Below, piece by piece: positions 32,433 to 44,818 of a stretch of 64,000 bases of DNA (within the stretch, counting starts at the first letter, position 1; every line of letters starts with the position of its first letter). Position numbers and translations under genes: made by a program. Location: NCBI GenBank assembly GCA_030386875.1, contig CM059558.1, positions 12,533,501 to 12,597,500 on the forward strand. Direction: 5' to 3'. The notes below the pieces were generated by a model. That model had not been told where the DNA came from, did not search any database, and saw only the letters and a list, made by a program, of their open reading frames with translations. The stretch is from Morinoia aosen. Lineage: Eukaryota; Arthropoda; Malacostraca; Amphipoda; Talitridae.

Positions 32433-32937
32433 ACTGTGCACCCGCAGCCAACGTAATGGAAGTTGCAAAAACAAAACATAAATTTTCTCGCCGCATTCTG
32501 CTCAACAGTACATAGTTCCGCTTCATCTATTCCTGGCCGTCAGCTTTCGTCTTTTGCATCTCGAAAATTATTCACTACCTTCATTTTTATATTCTTCCTA
32601 ATATAATTTTTTATTTTTTTAAGAAAATAATTTTTATCTTTTTCCTAACATGATTTATTATTTTTCTAAGAAAATAATTCTTATATTTTTTCTAATATGA
32701 TTTTTCATGGGTGAGGCGTTGGCAGTATCGTAGGTGACACGGTGTACATTAGCGTCAACCAAAATTAGAAAAAAAATTGGGAAATATAACAAAAAACTTC
32801 ACAAGTAAACAGCAAAAACTCGCGCGGATCGTTACTAAAACTCTTGAAGTTCCGAAAAACTGCCAGGCCTGCCTAGAAATTTCATCACAAAACGCTACAC
32901 ATCGGCTCCACTAAGTTTATTTCAAGACGATTTAATA
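32433..32937. other. Non-coding stretch with short AT-rich direct repeats
   Basis: TTTTTTATTTTTCTAAGAAAATAATT-type blocks recur at about 32595-32705, two to three diverged copies. Nothing else was recognised. Confidence 0.45.
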
Positions 32938-33095
32938 TTCGAACGACAAAATAATTACTGCAACGTATACAAAAAAACTCGAATTATTGAGCGACGGCAA
33001 AGTTTGTTTCGTAACGACTGAAAATTCAAAATATAAAATAATTCCTGCAAACGGACTCAACAAATATCATTGAGTTATTGAGCGACGGCAAAGTT
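32938..33095. repeat. Two-copy tandem duplication, about 87 bp unit
   Basis: TTATTGAGCGACGGCAAAG ends both copies (about 32986 and 33075), and ACAAAATAATT/ATAAAATAATT with CTGCAA starts them. A minus-strand open frame crosses the second copy. Confidence 0.65.
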
Positions 33096-33465
33096 TGATG
33101 CTCGCCGAACACTGAACAATAACCCAACTGCCAATAAGCAGCAGTAGCAGGCTCGGTTTGCTGAGTACTTTGGTCAATTCGTACTGTTTGGTTATCATCA
33201 AGACCGTACGTTAAAATTCTCGCAGCCTTGAGCACGTTGTTCTCAATTGTGGCTTCCAAATTACTTCTCAATTGACTTTCATTTTCTGTGCCGTCGTCTT
33301 TGAGAACTTGCATTACAGTGGCCTCTGTGAGTGGCCAATTTAAAGTATTAGGTTAGTTAACTGCGATATGTGCAAACTTTAGTTTGATTTCACCCACGTG
33401 TGTGAAAACATCACAGTGACATTGGCGAGGGGAGTGCGTACCTAATCAAGTTCTTCAGAAGATTT

Positions 33466-33690
33466 TTCAACTCGTAATTTAATACTCCAGTTCTTAATTT
33501 TTAACTGTTCATTTAACATTCAAGAAAGAAGTCTCATTTTTGCTATATGCACTCTGGTTTAATCAACTGTAAGTTTTTGATTCGTAATTCATTTAATATA
33601 TCAGTCCTTAATTTTACCATTTCGTTCTACATTCAAGAAAGGAGTTGCATTTTTCACTCCTTTTACTCTGGTTTAGCAAATTGTGCGTTC
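33466..33690. repeat. Two-copy tandem duplication, about 115 bp unit
   Basis: Copies share TCGTAATTYATT, CATTCAAGAAAG, CATTTTT and ACTCTGGTTTA blocks. Confidence 0.65.
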
Positions 33691-33726
33691 CTGCAAAATT
33701 CCAAGGAACAATTATTTAATTTTGTA

Positions 33727-34020
33727 ATTCCAGGCAGTTGTCGTAAAAAACTTACACCATTCCGCAGTTCTAGGCAGTTGTCATGAAAAACCTACACCAT
33801 TCTGCAATTCCAGGAAGTTGTCATGAAAAACCTACACCATTCTGTAGTTCTTGGTAGTTGCCATGAAAAACCTACACCATTCTGCAATTCCAGGCAGTTG
33901 TCATGAAAAACCTACACCATTCTGTAGTTCTTGGCAGTTGCCATGAAAAACCTACACCATTCTGCAGTTCCAGGCAGTTGTCATGAAAAACCTACACCAT
34001 TCTGCAATTCCAGGAAGCCG
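33727..34020. repeat. 40-bp minisatellite, about 7 copies
   Basis: GCAGTTGTCATGAAAAACCT recurs every 40 bp, followed by ACACCATTCTGCAATTCCAG. Alternating units carry TGTAGTTCTTGG. Confidence 0.92.
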
Positions 34021-34336
34021 CTATTCCGAGCTGGCATTCACTCAAATTCTAACAGAAGGCACAAACGCTCGTGCATTTCGGCGCGCGAACACAACTGCGA
34101 TCGATGAAAGGCGTGATACAAATCCCAATCAAGGACCGACGCTCTTTCAACTCGCTTCAGCTGTCAAGCGACGGTCTAGACCGACACTTCATTTCTCAGC
34201 TCGGTTTGCCAATTCCGAGTCTGTAATTGGCACATTTGCTTGAGTTGTTGCAGCGCAGCCTTGTTTGCTTTTTGTCCGAGCCTGCTGTGAACAACGAGAG
34301 ACTTCGCCATGCAACTGGCCCTAATGACGGCTTGAC

Positions 34337-34510
34337 GAGACTGTCACATGTTCAACATGGCATAATCGTGTCTCTTTGAATACAGCAGACGTATTTACAG
34401 CTACATGTTCAACAGCGTAATTATGCTGAACACTGCAGACGTAGTTACAGCGGCAGGTTCAACACAGCGTAATTATGTCTCTTTGAACAATGCAAATATA
34501 TTTACACGAG
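34337..34510. repeat. Tandem repeat, about 55-60 bp unit, 3 copies
   Basis: GTTCAACA, CGTAATTATG, GCAGACGTA and TTTACAGC blocks recur in order in three diverged units. Confidence 0.65.
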
Positions 34511-35757
34511 GCTTAGAAAAAATTTTAAGTACAGCAATGAGACATTTTTCACATATCTATTCGCTTATTGCATTGAAATCTAACACAAAAAAGTAGAAGT
34601 TTGTCGTTCGCAGAATGTTCTGGAAAGTTTATCAACTGAAGAATATACATTCTGAAGTTCATTTATTGAATTTAGGCATTATTTGTGTAATCATTCAGCG
34701 AGACCAAAGTTCCCCTGGTATTCATCATCAATCTTTATTGCAATCTTTATTGTCTGTAAGAAATATACCAGGTGATTTAAAACATCTAAAGCGGCAGCTG
34801 GAGCGTCGATTACTGCGCCTTTGATGAGCAAATAAGCGTCATGATTGCACGGAGTCGCCGTTCAATGGCAAACGAAAATATTATTCCCAATAAATATTAC
34901 GACTCGGGAAAATTCTTTAAAAGAATTTAATGAGCCTCACACTTTCCCCGTCAATAAGACTGAGATGCAATCAAGCGCTGGCCTAAAATTAAGCCAAAGT
35001 TCGCTGTCGAACACTGCGCTCTCCAACAAGAATATCAAACACTGCAACGTTTTTCAACAATCCGAAAAATATTATTCATCAGATACGATATTTTACTACA
35101 TTGTTTCTTAAGGATAATACATACAGTGGACACATTTGAGTATAGCCTTCAAACGTTTGCGTTGAAATTGAGAGAATCTCCTGTCTGCTATCAGGACTAG
35201 AATAAATCTCAATAGAATAGATCTCATCTTCAATGACAGACCTAGCGTGATGAGTGAGGGATGGTCTGTGCTGGAGGTATTCGGGTGTTCCATAGGAGCG
35301 GTAGCTGTGGCTTCCCTAAACTACATAGTAAATGGTGATTCCATTTAATCCTTCCCTTGGAAAACCTTTGTTATTATGGCTAGGGAGGCTTACACTAACT
35401 CATCATTCATAAAATCTTGCTTTTCAGCAGGAAATATGTATTTTATTTAGATGAAAAAAATGCATTTTCTTCGATCAGCCGACGGTTAAAGTTTTGCCTA
35501 TAGAGCGTTAACACACCTAAGAAATATTCTTGCTTCCGTGAGCGGCAGTATTCTTAAAACGTTCCTCACAAATTCATTCCATATCTACGTCCTCGTTCGT
35601 GGAAGAACGAACCGTTCACCCCAGCGTTCATTATAGCTACAAACGAAGTACCTTCACTTGTTGTTCGTGGCTACTTCTTTACCACAGCATGCCTATTTTA
35701 ATTCTACATCCGTATCGTCAGTCGCGAAAAAAATTTCCTTTACCGCAGCATTTATTA
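34511..35757. other. Non-coding stretch, nothing recognised
   Basis: Several short open frames (for example 34845-35111, +) show no domain. No element ends were seen. Confidence 0.4.
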
Positions 35758-35965
35758 TTGCTATCGTACTTGTGGGCAATAGACAGAGGGCTGAAAATCT
35801 GTAGGGTTTCGACCGTTGTTCTTCAGCTTCAACAACACGATGCAAACAGGCGAAGTGGCAACCTACTCTCCTACTTGTGGGTAATGGACAGAGGGTTGAC
35901 ATTCTGTAGAGTTCCGGCAGATGCTCTGCAGCTTCAAGATCTCTATGCAGAAGCGGCGGTAGAAT
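35758..35965. repeat. Two-copy tandem duplication, about 105-115 bp unit
   Basis: TACTTGTGGGYAATRGACAG, TCTGTAGRGTT and CAGCTTCAA occur in both copies. Open frames on both strands across this block (35599-36078 +, 35693-36028 -) are therefore internally repetitive. Confidence 0.7.
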
Positions 35966-36070
35966 CTTACAGGGCTGGCTACTCGCCAGTATACCACAGC
36001 TTAGAATCTCTAGAATCCCACATCTCAAATGGCACAGTCCTGCCCACAGATAAGGTTTTTGATTCTATTA

Positions 36071-36297
36071 TAGTGTGAGGTCTACCGCCATAAATCGCCA
36101 ACCCAAGTGCAGTTTGAGATGTACAAATTAAGTTTTTATCGCTAAAATAATTATATGGAAATAATTAATATCCGGTACTTGCATAGTGTGAGGTTTACCG
36201 TCGTATATTGCAGACCCAGGTGCAATTTGAAGTGTATAAATTAAGTGTTTATCGATATATTAAACGTGTAGAAATAACTAATATCCACTAGTAACCT
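36071..36297. repeat. Two-copy tandem duplication, 113-bp unit
   Basis: TAGTGTGAGGTYTACCG starts both copies (36071 and 36184), with CAGACCCAGGTGCAATTTGA-type and AAATAAYTAATATCC blocks following. Its start is the inverse complement of part of the 52-bp minisatellite that follows. Confidence 0.75.
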
Positions 36298-36305
36298 AAC
36301 CTTAT

Positions 36306-37719
36306 GTCACACTATAGTACTAGCAAGAGGTAGATCTCATGCTATAGTGTGGCAGACCTCACGCTATAGTGCTAGCTAGAGGTAGATCTCATGCTATAGT
36401 TTGGCAGACCTCACGCTATAGTGCTAGCTCGAGGTAGATCTCATGCTATAGTTTGGTAGACCTCACACTATAGTGCTAGCTAGAGGTCGATCTCATGCTA
36501 TAGTGTGGCAGACCTCACGCTATAGTGCTAGCTAGAGGTAGATCTCATGCTATAGTTTGGTAGACCTCACGCTATAGTGCTAGCTAGAGGTAGATCTCAT
36601 GCTATAGTGTGCCAGACCTCACGCTATAGTGCTAGCTAGAGGTAGATCTCATGCTATAGTGTGGCAGACCTCACGCTATAGTGCTAGCTAGAGGTAGATC
36701 TCATGCTATAGTTTGGTAGACCTCACGCTATAGTGCTAGCTAGAGGTCGATCTCATGCTATAGTGTGGCAGACCTCACGCTGTAGTGCTAGCTAGAGGTA
36801 GATCTTATGCTATAGTTTGGTAGACCTCACGCTATAGTGCTAGCTCGAGGTAGATCTCATGCTATAGTTTGGTAGACCTCACGCTATAGTGCTAGCTAGA
36901 GGTCGATCTCATGCTATAGTGTGGCAGACCTCACGCTATAGTGCTAGCTAGAGGTAGATCTCATGCTATAGTTTGGTAGAACTCACGCTATAGTGCTAGC
37001 TAGAGGTAGATCTCATGCTATAGTGTGGCAGACCTCACGCTATAGTGCTAGCTAGAGGTAGATCTCATGCTATAGTTTGGTAGACCTCACGCTATAGTGC
37101 TAGCTAGAGGTAGATCTCATGCTATAGTGTGGCAGACCTCACGCTATAGTACTAGCTAGAGGTAGATCTCATGTTATAGTGTGGCAGACCTCACGCAATA
37201 GTGCTAGCTAGAGGTAGATCTCATGCTATAGTGTGGCAGACCTCACGCTATAGTGCTAGCTAGAGGTAGATCTCATGCTATAGTGTGGCAGACCTCACGC
37301 TATAGTGCTAGCTAGAGGTAGATCTCATGCTATAGTGTGGCAGACCTCACGCTATAGTGCTAGCTAGAGGTAGATCTCATGCTATAGTGTGGCAGACCTC
37401 ACGCTATAGTGCTGGCTAGAGGTAGATCTCATGCTATAGTGTGGCAGACCTCACGCTATAGTGCTAGCTAGAGGTCGATCTCATGCTATAGTGTGGCAGA
37501 CCTCACGCTATAGTGCTAGCTAGAGGTCGATCTCATGCTATAGTGTGGCAGACCTCACGCTATAGTACTAGCTAGAGGTAGATCTCATGCTATAGTGTGG
37601 CAGACCTCACGCTATAGTGCTAGCTAGAGGTAGATCTCATGCTATAGTGTGGCAGACCTCACGCTATAGTGCTAGCTAGAGGTAGATCTCATGCTATAGT
37701 GTGGCAGACCTCACGCTAC
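36306..37719. repeat. 52-bp minisatellite, about 27 copies
   Basis: The unit contains AGACCTCACGCTATAGTGCT, AGCTAGAGGTAGATCTCATG and CTATAGTGTGGC. The two halves are diverged copies of one another (CTCACGCTATAGT / CTCATGCTATAGT). Variants (GTGTGGCA versus TTTGGTA, GAGGTAG versus GAGGTCG) are interspersed across the array, suggesting ongoing exchange. Confidence 0.97.
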
Positions 37720-37963
37720 AGCAGCACCGGATTTTCAAACATTTCACGTCGTCTAAGTAGTAGTAAAGCGAATGTTCGTGCGTCGATTTGGCTAAAAAAC
37801 GTGTCTTACATTTGTTTACGCGCAGTAAACATTGAGTTTGAGCTTCCTTCGTGTAACATTTGAGCGTTGACGATTCTTGGAGTTTCTCTGTCGTCTGTGC
37901 TCAAATTTAATTAGAAAAAATTGAATTTATGAATTTTAGTCAAGGTAAACAGCAAGTAGCGAT

Positions 37964-38158
37964 GCAAAGTCAACAGAAAAACATTCGCAGCCGGCAGTAC
38001 CGTTGCGCAGATGTAATAACATCACGTAGTGTCACCAAGTCAACAGAAGAACATTCGCAGCCGGCAATACCGTTGCGAAGATGCAAATAACATTACGTAG
38101 CGTCGCCAAGTCAACAGAAGAACATTCGCAGCCGGCAGTACCATTACGAAGATGTAAA
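37964..38158. repeat. Tandem repeat, about 70-bp unit, 3 copies
   Basis: GTCAACAGAAGAACATTCGC, AGCCGGCAGTACCGTT and GAAGATG recur at about 70-bp spacing. Confidence 0.9.
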
Positions 38159-38420
38159 TGGCTCAAAAATCCGGCCCTGGCCAATTAGTGTGACAAGTGT
38201 CCCCAGAGTCCACGGGACTCAGGACTTTCAAATGGGATGGTAATTGACTTCAACGGCCTTTAGGCTCAATTTCACGACCGCTCATTAATAAATGCAAGGA
38301 ACTCGTTACGGGAGCTTTCTGGTCTCGACTCGCGCAAGGTGGCTGTTCCCTCGGTAACGCTGCTGTTAAAACTAGTTGAAGAACCGGTTGGTCAGGTATT
38401 TGGGTGCTTCCTTCGTCTTC

Positions 38421-38595
38421 AATTCCGTCTGCGGATGAAATGTTCAATTCCATTTGCGGATGGAATTTTCGATTTCGTTTGAGGATGAAATGTTCAATTT
38501 CGATTGGGGATGAAATATTCAATTCTGTCATCGGATGAAATGTTCAATTCTGTCATCGGATGAAGTGCTCAATTCCGTCTTCGGATGAAATATTA
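38421..38595. repeat. 25-bp minisatellite, about 7 copies
   Basis: TTCAATTCTGTCATCGGATG followed by AAATG is the best-preserved unit. Outer units are more diverged. Confidence 0.85.
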
Positions 38596-38599
38596 CTCT

Positions 38600-41320
38600 G
38601 CACTATTTCCTATGTGAACCTGTTTCAGGTCTCAAATTTCGATGCAGATGTGTATAACATTTGTCGTTCACATAAGTTATTTGGAAAAGGAAGTAAAACA
38701 CTGTAACTTCCCTGGATAGCTTCTCGTAATAGAGTTTTCGGGAACGAGCTCATGCAATTCGTTCGTTGATATGTCATGGCTAGATATAGCGTAGCTCAAA
38801 AAATATATTCGTTTGGCCCCTATGAATCAAAATTATGATTTCCTCGGGAGTTTAGGAGAAACATACGAAGCTGAAGGTACATTTTATTTAAGCTCCACAT
38901 TCGGATCAAAGTCCCTCAAGTCTGGAGTCAAAAGTCTTCCGTGGTTTCCAAAAAACAGCATCTTGCTCCTGGATTCCACCACAGGGAAGGAAAGAAAGCT
39001 TCTTGGCGTGCACGGACGCCGAGTAACTAGTATTCTTTCCGTCCATTCTCGGGAGAAACCAAGGAAAAAACAGTGAACCCTCGCAGCCTTATTCCAGTCG
39101 TGGCTACCACAAAGAAAACCTCAATCCGCATTTTTGAGCTCTATTTTTCAAAATATTACCAGCTTCCAAGAATATTTTCAAGCCAACAAGCCCCTTTTTA
39201 ACCTCTAAGGACTGCTTGACCCGGCAAGGAAATCCTTGAATAATTCACATTATGGATCAACCTTGCCATGTTTTTCTTCCAAGTCTCAAACTCGAGCAAG
39301 AAAGCGGTATCAGGGAACAATGCCTAGTTTTTCGGAGCAGAATCTCTTTCTGGTTTGGGTTTCCCATTCGCGAAATGCCGGCGATATCAAGGAACACTTC
39401 GGCATATCGACCAACAAATCTTGAGAGCCTTGCAGCAGCGATTCGCAGTATCGAGTCTCGTAAATAAGGATGATAAAAGCCTACATAATCAATAAAGCGA
39501 TTCTTCCTATCATTCTGCTGGAGATGGACGGCTTTTGGATGCATGATCTGTGTGAGAACCTCCACTGCCTCAACCAAGCGACCGATCGATCATCTCTGGC
39601 TGGCCAGGAACCTCGCAACTCCTGCCTATCGCGGTGAGGAAATTGCCATGTTTCTCACCGCTCTAGCAAGCAATGAATTTGAAAGCGACCTCTCAGAATT
39701 CAATGACTTGAAATCGTGGGGAATTGATTAAGCTTGAACTGCATGTGAAACTTGTAGTGTGATTTGCGTTGTTTCTGCCTCGAATTTTTTTTTTTTTTGT
39801 GACAGCTGTGGTATATTAGAGGCAAGGGGGCTTTAAAACAGAATCTTCTGGAACACAAAATATTTTTTATGTAGTACATTTTGAGCTTTCAGATCGGGAA
39901 TTAAGTAGATCTAGAGACTGAAAACTTAATTTGACGAGTATTTTTGCTCAAATTACCATGACTGGAACAAATTTAAATGTTTCAAAGAACATCATTGCGA
40001 TGTTATACATTTTTTATGGCAAGTTTTCACGCGTACCTTACATGATCGAATGAGGAGGTAAACATTTGTGCTGGATCTTCATACAAAAAAACCTAAATCT
40101 TTGCTAGAAGATTATTCATAATCTAAAGTTTCTTCTTTCGTATCCTGGAAAATTTCAAACTGCAACGTCAACCGTTAACTAACCTTGTGTGGACTCTCCA
40201 AGTCAGCATTATCCAAACATTCCCGGACCATGTAACATGCGCGAATGAAACCAAATGTAAAAATAATACCTTCTAGCATCAAAATTGATAGAATATACTT
40301 TGTTAACGTTCTCTTAGCAGAGAAAAGCACAGAAAACACTTCACTTATCGCTGAAACAAGAAAATGAAGGTAAATTTCTGCATATAGATTTAAAAGACGG
40401 GACATGTGCGTTCCTGTTACAAAGTATCGAAAGGAAAGTGCAGCTAAAAAACTCTCAACAGAATAAGTTATGACTGTGGGTAATATTTTCCACCAGGATA
40501 TCTCACAAAGATAATTGAGAATTGTTTGATTAAAAAAACGATGTTTTTCTTTTCTTCATATTGGACCTCTATTACTCCTTGGAATTACAAAGAGAAATTG
40601 GCATCGACATTTTATTTTCGGGAGAGAAAAATATCCGACCCGCACGCCCGTGCTCGAAACATTACGGGGCAGAATTTTAAAGCTGATAAGCCCCCTGAAA
40701 GAAAGAATTTAGTTGTTTCTTACGGTGTACTTCGCCTGGACTGATAAATCTTCCTTGGCAGTGTAGTATCAGCCCGTCATTTCTGAAATTACTTAGGGCT
40801 AAAAAATGCGCGCAAATTTTAGGTGGTCCAGCTTGGTCTGAAGGCTGGAAAAGAGTATTCTTTCGCTTGCAAACCTTATTGCTCAGAGTAGCGCAGTTCC
40901 TTTATGAACTTGGTCCGGCTTCTCACCCATCCGCAATGATGGAAACTTTCCTCGGCTCTTATTTATGCATGAATGAAGCGAGACAACTGCTCGGCTCGTG
41001 TATTCCCACGGGGAGAAAAAAATTTGACACGTTTTTTTGGGGAAGCTTATAGCTCATAGGTGCTTCTGTGTTGCGGAGACGAGCGGCGAAACTGTTTTTT
41101 GTTTTGTCCTCGAGAAGAACAGAAGGGACTGAGAGTTTCCAGCTTCAGAAGTAGGCTTTTCTGTTAAGAAAAAATGAACAGTGATCAACCGGGAAATTAA
41201 CAACAGAGTAGTGGGAGGATGGCAAAGAAAAACGCGAGATTGCCTCTTCCCTTTGTAGTTTGTGAGGTACCGCGCTCGTCTGGGTTACCTCATCTCTGCT
41301 GGTTCAGAACGGAGGGAATT
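38600..41320. other. Long non-coding stretch, nothing firm
   Basis: No domain-bearing frame. The longest frames (38813-39076 +, 39257-39577 -) show no recognised motif and lack clear splice borders. A poly-T run lies near 39788. No transposon ends were seen. Confidence 0.4.
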
Positions 41321-41530
41321 ATTTGAATTTCGTTCGTACAAATTTGAATTTCGTTCGTACAAATTTGAATTTCGTCCGTACAAATTTGAATTTCGTCCGT
41401 ACAAATTTGAATTTCGTCCGTACAAATTTGAATTTCGTCCGAACAAATTTGAATTTCGTCCGTACAAATTTGAATTTCGTCCGTACAAATTTGAATTTCG
41501 TTCGTTCAAATTCGAATTTCATTGGTTGAA
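41321..41530. repeat. 21-bp minisatellite, about 9 copies
   Basis: TTTGAATTTCGTCCGTACAA repeats every 21 bp. The period divides by three, so periodic frames are open on both strands (FEFRPYK and its shadows). Confidence 0.95.
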
Positions 41531-42066
41531 AACACAGCAACTGCGCTTTTAGTGCATGGACAATTTGAACTCGGCAAAAACATTTTCAAAGTTGCTACTA
41601 GTTCTTATGTTCCGTTGATATTCTATTTTTATTTTTCTTCGTCAAAATTCCGTGAAACAAAAGTTCCGTCAATATTTGAAGAAAAATGAGCGGCGAAATT
41701 TTTCCTTTCATCAATTTATTTTTGTAAATTCAGGAACTCAGAGGAGGCCCTTGAAGCAGGCCTAGAATTATTCAAACATTTCTTTTTTAAATTTTTTTTT
41801 GAGCATATGTTTATAGATCTAATTTCAGCAATTTATTGCCTGACACGAAATTTAAGTGCTAGTTTCCTCATTTTCTAAACGATGACATTGCCGGTTTTTC
41901 ATTGCCTTTTTAACGAGCTTTCGAATCATTCTTTGATATTACAGAGCCTTGCGACATCTCTTACCAGGAATTGCATGCCAATGTTCATTTTTGAAAACCC
42001 TAATGGGCTTTGAGTCTAACATTTTTGCCGTTTTATATAATTTTCTATAATTTTTGCCTCCCTAAT
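41531..42066. other. Non-coding stretch, nothing recognised
   Basis: AT-rich sequence without a clear repeat or coding signal. Confidence 0.45.
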
Positions 42067-42260
42067 GTAAAAGCCATACCTGGAAGTCCTATGTGGAAGT
42101 CATACTTGGAAGTCCTATGCAGAAGCCATACTTGGAAGTCCTATCCAGAAGCCATACTTGGAAGCCCTATCCAGAAGCCATACTTGGATGTCCTAAGCAG
42201 AAGCCATACTTGGATACCCTATGCACGAGCTATTTTTGGATATCCAATGCACAAGCCGTG
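42067..42260. repeat. 26-bp minisatellite, about 7 copies
   Basis: GAAGCCATACTTGGAAGTCC followed by TATCCA is the core. Later units change to TTGGATRYCC. Confidence 0.9.
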
Positions 42261-42682
42261 GTAATATCATAAGGGCAGTAACGGAAAAGTTAGACTATGT
42301 TCGATTTGCATTGATGTCTTCAAAAAATTGGTGCATTTTTGCTTTGTTGTGCTCCAGTTATGTGCAGTGTTTTGATTATGAAAGCAATGTAAAAAATTTT
42401 ATTTATTATAAATTATTATTTTGATCACAATTCATTGTTTTGATTATGAAAAATTATTTGGATTATAATCAATGTACTTAAATTATGAATCCAAATCATT
42501 ACCCATTGAAAACAACGGATGCCATGCTCTAATTTCAGACTTCGGTTTCTAATTCTGAACTTCATCCTGGCAGGGGTGAGAGAAATTATTTAAATAATTG
42601 TTTTATAGTATTTTGGTATTTCATTTCTTTACATGCTTCATAAAATGTCGAAGACCAAGTAGAGTTGTTTAAGAAATGTTAC
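42261..42682. other. Non-coding stretch with short ATTATGA-type repeats
   Basis: TTTTGATTATGAAA-like blocks recur at about 42370-42490. Nothing else was recognised. Confidence 0.4.
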
Positions 42683-42898
42683 GAACCGATAGATACTCTT
42701 TCCGATAATAATATGATAAAGCCGTGTTATCCGTAAAGGACTTATAGTAACCAAGGTGCATTGTAAAGAGTATTCATGTATGTCTTGTAAATTGTAAATT
42801 TTAGATAGATACTCTTTTGGTTAATATCCATGTAAAACTTATTGATGACCGAGGCACGTTGTGAAAAATGTTCACACATATTATGTAAGTTTTAAATA
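42683..42898. repeat. Two-copy tandem duplication, about 105-115 bp unit
   Basis: GATAGATACTCTTT, ACTTATWGTRACCRAGG, CATTGTRAA and TATGTMTTGTAA-like blocks occur in order twice. Confidence 0.65.
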
Positions 42899-43206
42899 AT
42901 ATCCGGTACACAGTACTGTGTACTCGATACAAGCAGACATCATGCACTGGTGTATTCAGATGGAAATTTGGCGTTGAGGATAAGAACTTCACGGAGCTTT
43001 TCTTAAATTCCAAAAACCTGCTCGATCGCATAATCTTAATATACCTGATGAATTCATATCCATCTACATAAAATTAAATTTAAAAAACTTAATTAAGTCG
43101 CTAACCAAACTTAAACAACGAGAAAGGTGGATCAGGATTCAAGTTATCATGATTTAGCACGTTTTATTCCATGTAACATTTTTAACGCACTACTCATGCT
43201 GTGCAG

Positions 43207-43247
43207 TAAAGAAAGAAAGAAAGAAAAAAGAAAGATAGAAAAAAAAA
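43207..43247. repeat. AAAG microsatellite
   Basis: An interrupted run of AAAG/GAAA units. Confidence 0.85.
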
Positions 43248-43540
43248 GCGTTTATTTCCAAGAAACTTGATGCATGAAATGTACAAACACGTTGGTTTTT
43301 TTTTAAAGTTACGGCGAAAGGAATTCGAAAAAAATATGATATTCGTAGTACGAATGAACGAAAAGAGAGGCTGTCAAAAACCTTTCACGAAAAGGTTAAG
43401 TGGCTTTTAGAAAGACCGTCAGTTCGAAATTGAATTAGGGAAGCACTTTGTCCATGAGAAGTCACTGCCGGGGACTGTATTTTCTGTGAGCTATCTCCAG
43501 TGAAATGCTGCGTGGAATTAAAAGAGGCATTTGAGATCAG

Positions 43541-43740
43541 TATTTTGTGAGTAGTGTTGATGTACAACTTGTTCGTTCCGGTATTTTGTATGTAGCGTTG
43601 TATCACAACTTGTTTTTTTCAGTATTTTGTACACAGTGTTGCAGAACAAGTTATTTCCAGTATTTTGTACGTAGCGTTCAAGTACAACTTGTTCTTTCCG
43701 GTGTTTTGGACGTAGCGTTGAAGTAAAACTTATTCTTTCT
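43541..43740. repeat. 40-bp minisatellite, 5 copies
   Basis: GTATTTTGTACGTAGCGTTG and ACAACTTGTTCTTTCCG recur at 38-41 bp spacing. Confidence 0.85.
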
Positions 43741-43988
43741 CCATTAATTTTCAAAGTGATTGTAAAGCAGCCAACGATGAATGATAATTCTTAAGCTGAA
43801 TTAACGGCGAGAGACTGACAGAACTTCTTTCTAGATCCACAATTTCATCTCGCAATTGAAACTAAACAAATCGAATGAGAGAAAAAAATAACGTCGTAGT
43901 TAAAACTACTTTACAACTCTGCATATACGAGTACTGTACTGCACTGAAGCAAAACTGTTCACTGTTGGAGCATATCGAATCAAACACG

Positions 43989-44106
43989 CCCAGTCCAACT
44001 TTTTCGCCACCTGCATGCACGTTTTTTGCCGCCTAAGCGATTCAATCACTCAAATCGCTAAGGCGGCGATAAACATGAATGCACGCGGCGAAAAACTTGG
44101 ACTGGG
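43989..44106. mobile_element. Foldback MITE, solo copy
   Basis: The ends CCCAGTCCAACTTTTTCGCC and its inverse complement match with one mismatch in 20. The palindrome continues through GCATGCA, TTTTGCCGCC and AGCGATT to the centre. It is the same family as the nested copy at 7059-7164. Confidence 0.8.
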
Positions 44107-44303
44107 TGGTTCCCAGGAGTAAAGCTCCATTCAATGAGCATTTTATTTCAAATTTCGCATTGATTTTTTCATCGCACCAGCCGTTCATCGCAGACATCTG
44201 CGAGCCTCAAATATACGAAAGATTTCATCAAAGCACAAGTCCAAAGGCGGCAATTTCGAAAGCTTCGACTACCAGGAAGAGCAAAAATTGGTGACGCTCT
44301 CGG

Positions 44304-44440
44304 TAATGCGATCATCTGAGTACAGAAAGTTCCTATTCGTCGGTGGACATGATGCAGAGCCGCACCGGCTGCTTTCATGATGGGATTTTGCATAATTATG
44401 CAAATATTGGCCGACTCCTCTGATTTTACCCTGAATATCT
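44304..44440 (+). repeat. Dispersed repeat with octamer palindrome, copy 1
   Basis: About 137 bp matching 46190-46315 almost base for base, apart from a short extra segment (AGCCGCACC) and a few substitutions. It contains the 18-bp palindrome TTTGCATAATTATGCAAA at 44387-44404, two overlapping inverted POU-type octamers. Flanks do not match. Confidence 0.85.
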
Positions 44441-44591
44441 ACGCGCCCGAGCCAGACAGTGAACAAACTGCCCCTGGGCTGCATCGCTCTCGCTGTACCT
44501 CGCAAGCTGGGTAGACATGCGCACACTCTCTCTGTATTGATGCAGGTAGTCAAAACACGCAGGAAAACTGCTAGATGGAAAACTGCGTGTA

Positions 44592-44790
44592 CTCCATCAG
44601 TTATATAACTCATATGTACTTCCTCAGTAATAGTGGACATAATTCATCAGTAATGCTGCACATAATCCCTAAGAAATACCACACATACTCCTACAGTAAT
44701 GCTGCACACACTAAATTAGTGCTATAACTCATATGTACTTCCTCAGTAATGCCGTACATAATTCTTCAGTAATGTTGCACATAATCTGTA
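44592..44790. repeat. Nested tandem repeats, about 30-bp and about 150-bp units
   Basis: TATAACTCATATGTACTTCC and TCAGTAATGYTGCACATAAT recur. The larger unit occurs twice (about 44597 and 44732). Confidence 0.75.
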
Positions 44791-44818
44791 AGATATACGT
44801 TCTGTTGCACATTAACGC

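Noticed and set aside
30217-32526. Many overlapping open frames up to 429 codons on both strands
   Set aside because: Artefact of a stop-poor 10-bp repeat read in all frames.
33026-33313. Minus-strand 95-codon frame with protein-like composition
   Set aside because: It overlaps a tandem duplication, lacks splice borders and any domain. I could not support it as an exon.
35599-36078. Plus-strand 159-codon frame and an antisense 111-codon frame
   Set aside because: Both cross the two-copy duplication at 35758-35965, so the apparent internal repeat is not evidence of a protein.
36306-37719. CRISPR-like array
   Set aside because: Units are contiguous 52-bp repeats without unique spacers; the setting is eukaryotic with no cas genes.
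38813-39076. Plus-strand 87-codon frame
   Set aside because: Balanced composition but no recognised motif, splice site or repeat-independent support.
41262-41552. FEFRPYK-type periodic frames on both strands
   Set aside because: Product of the 21-bp minisatellite.
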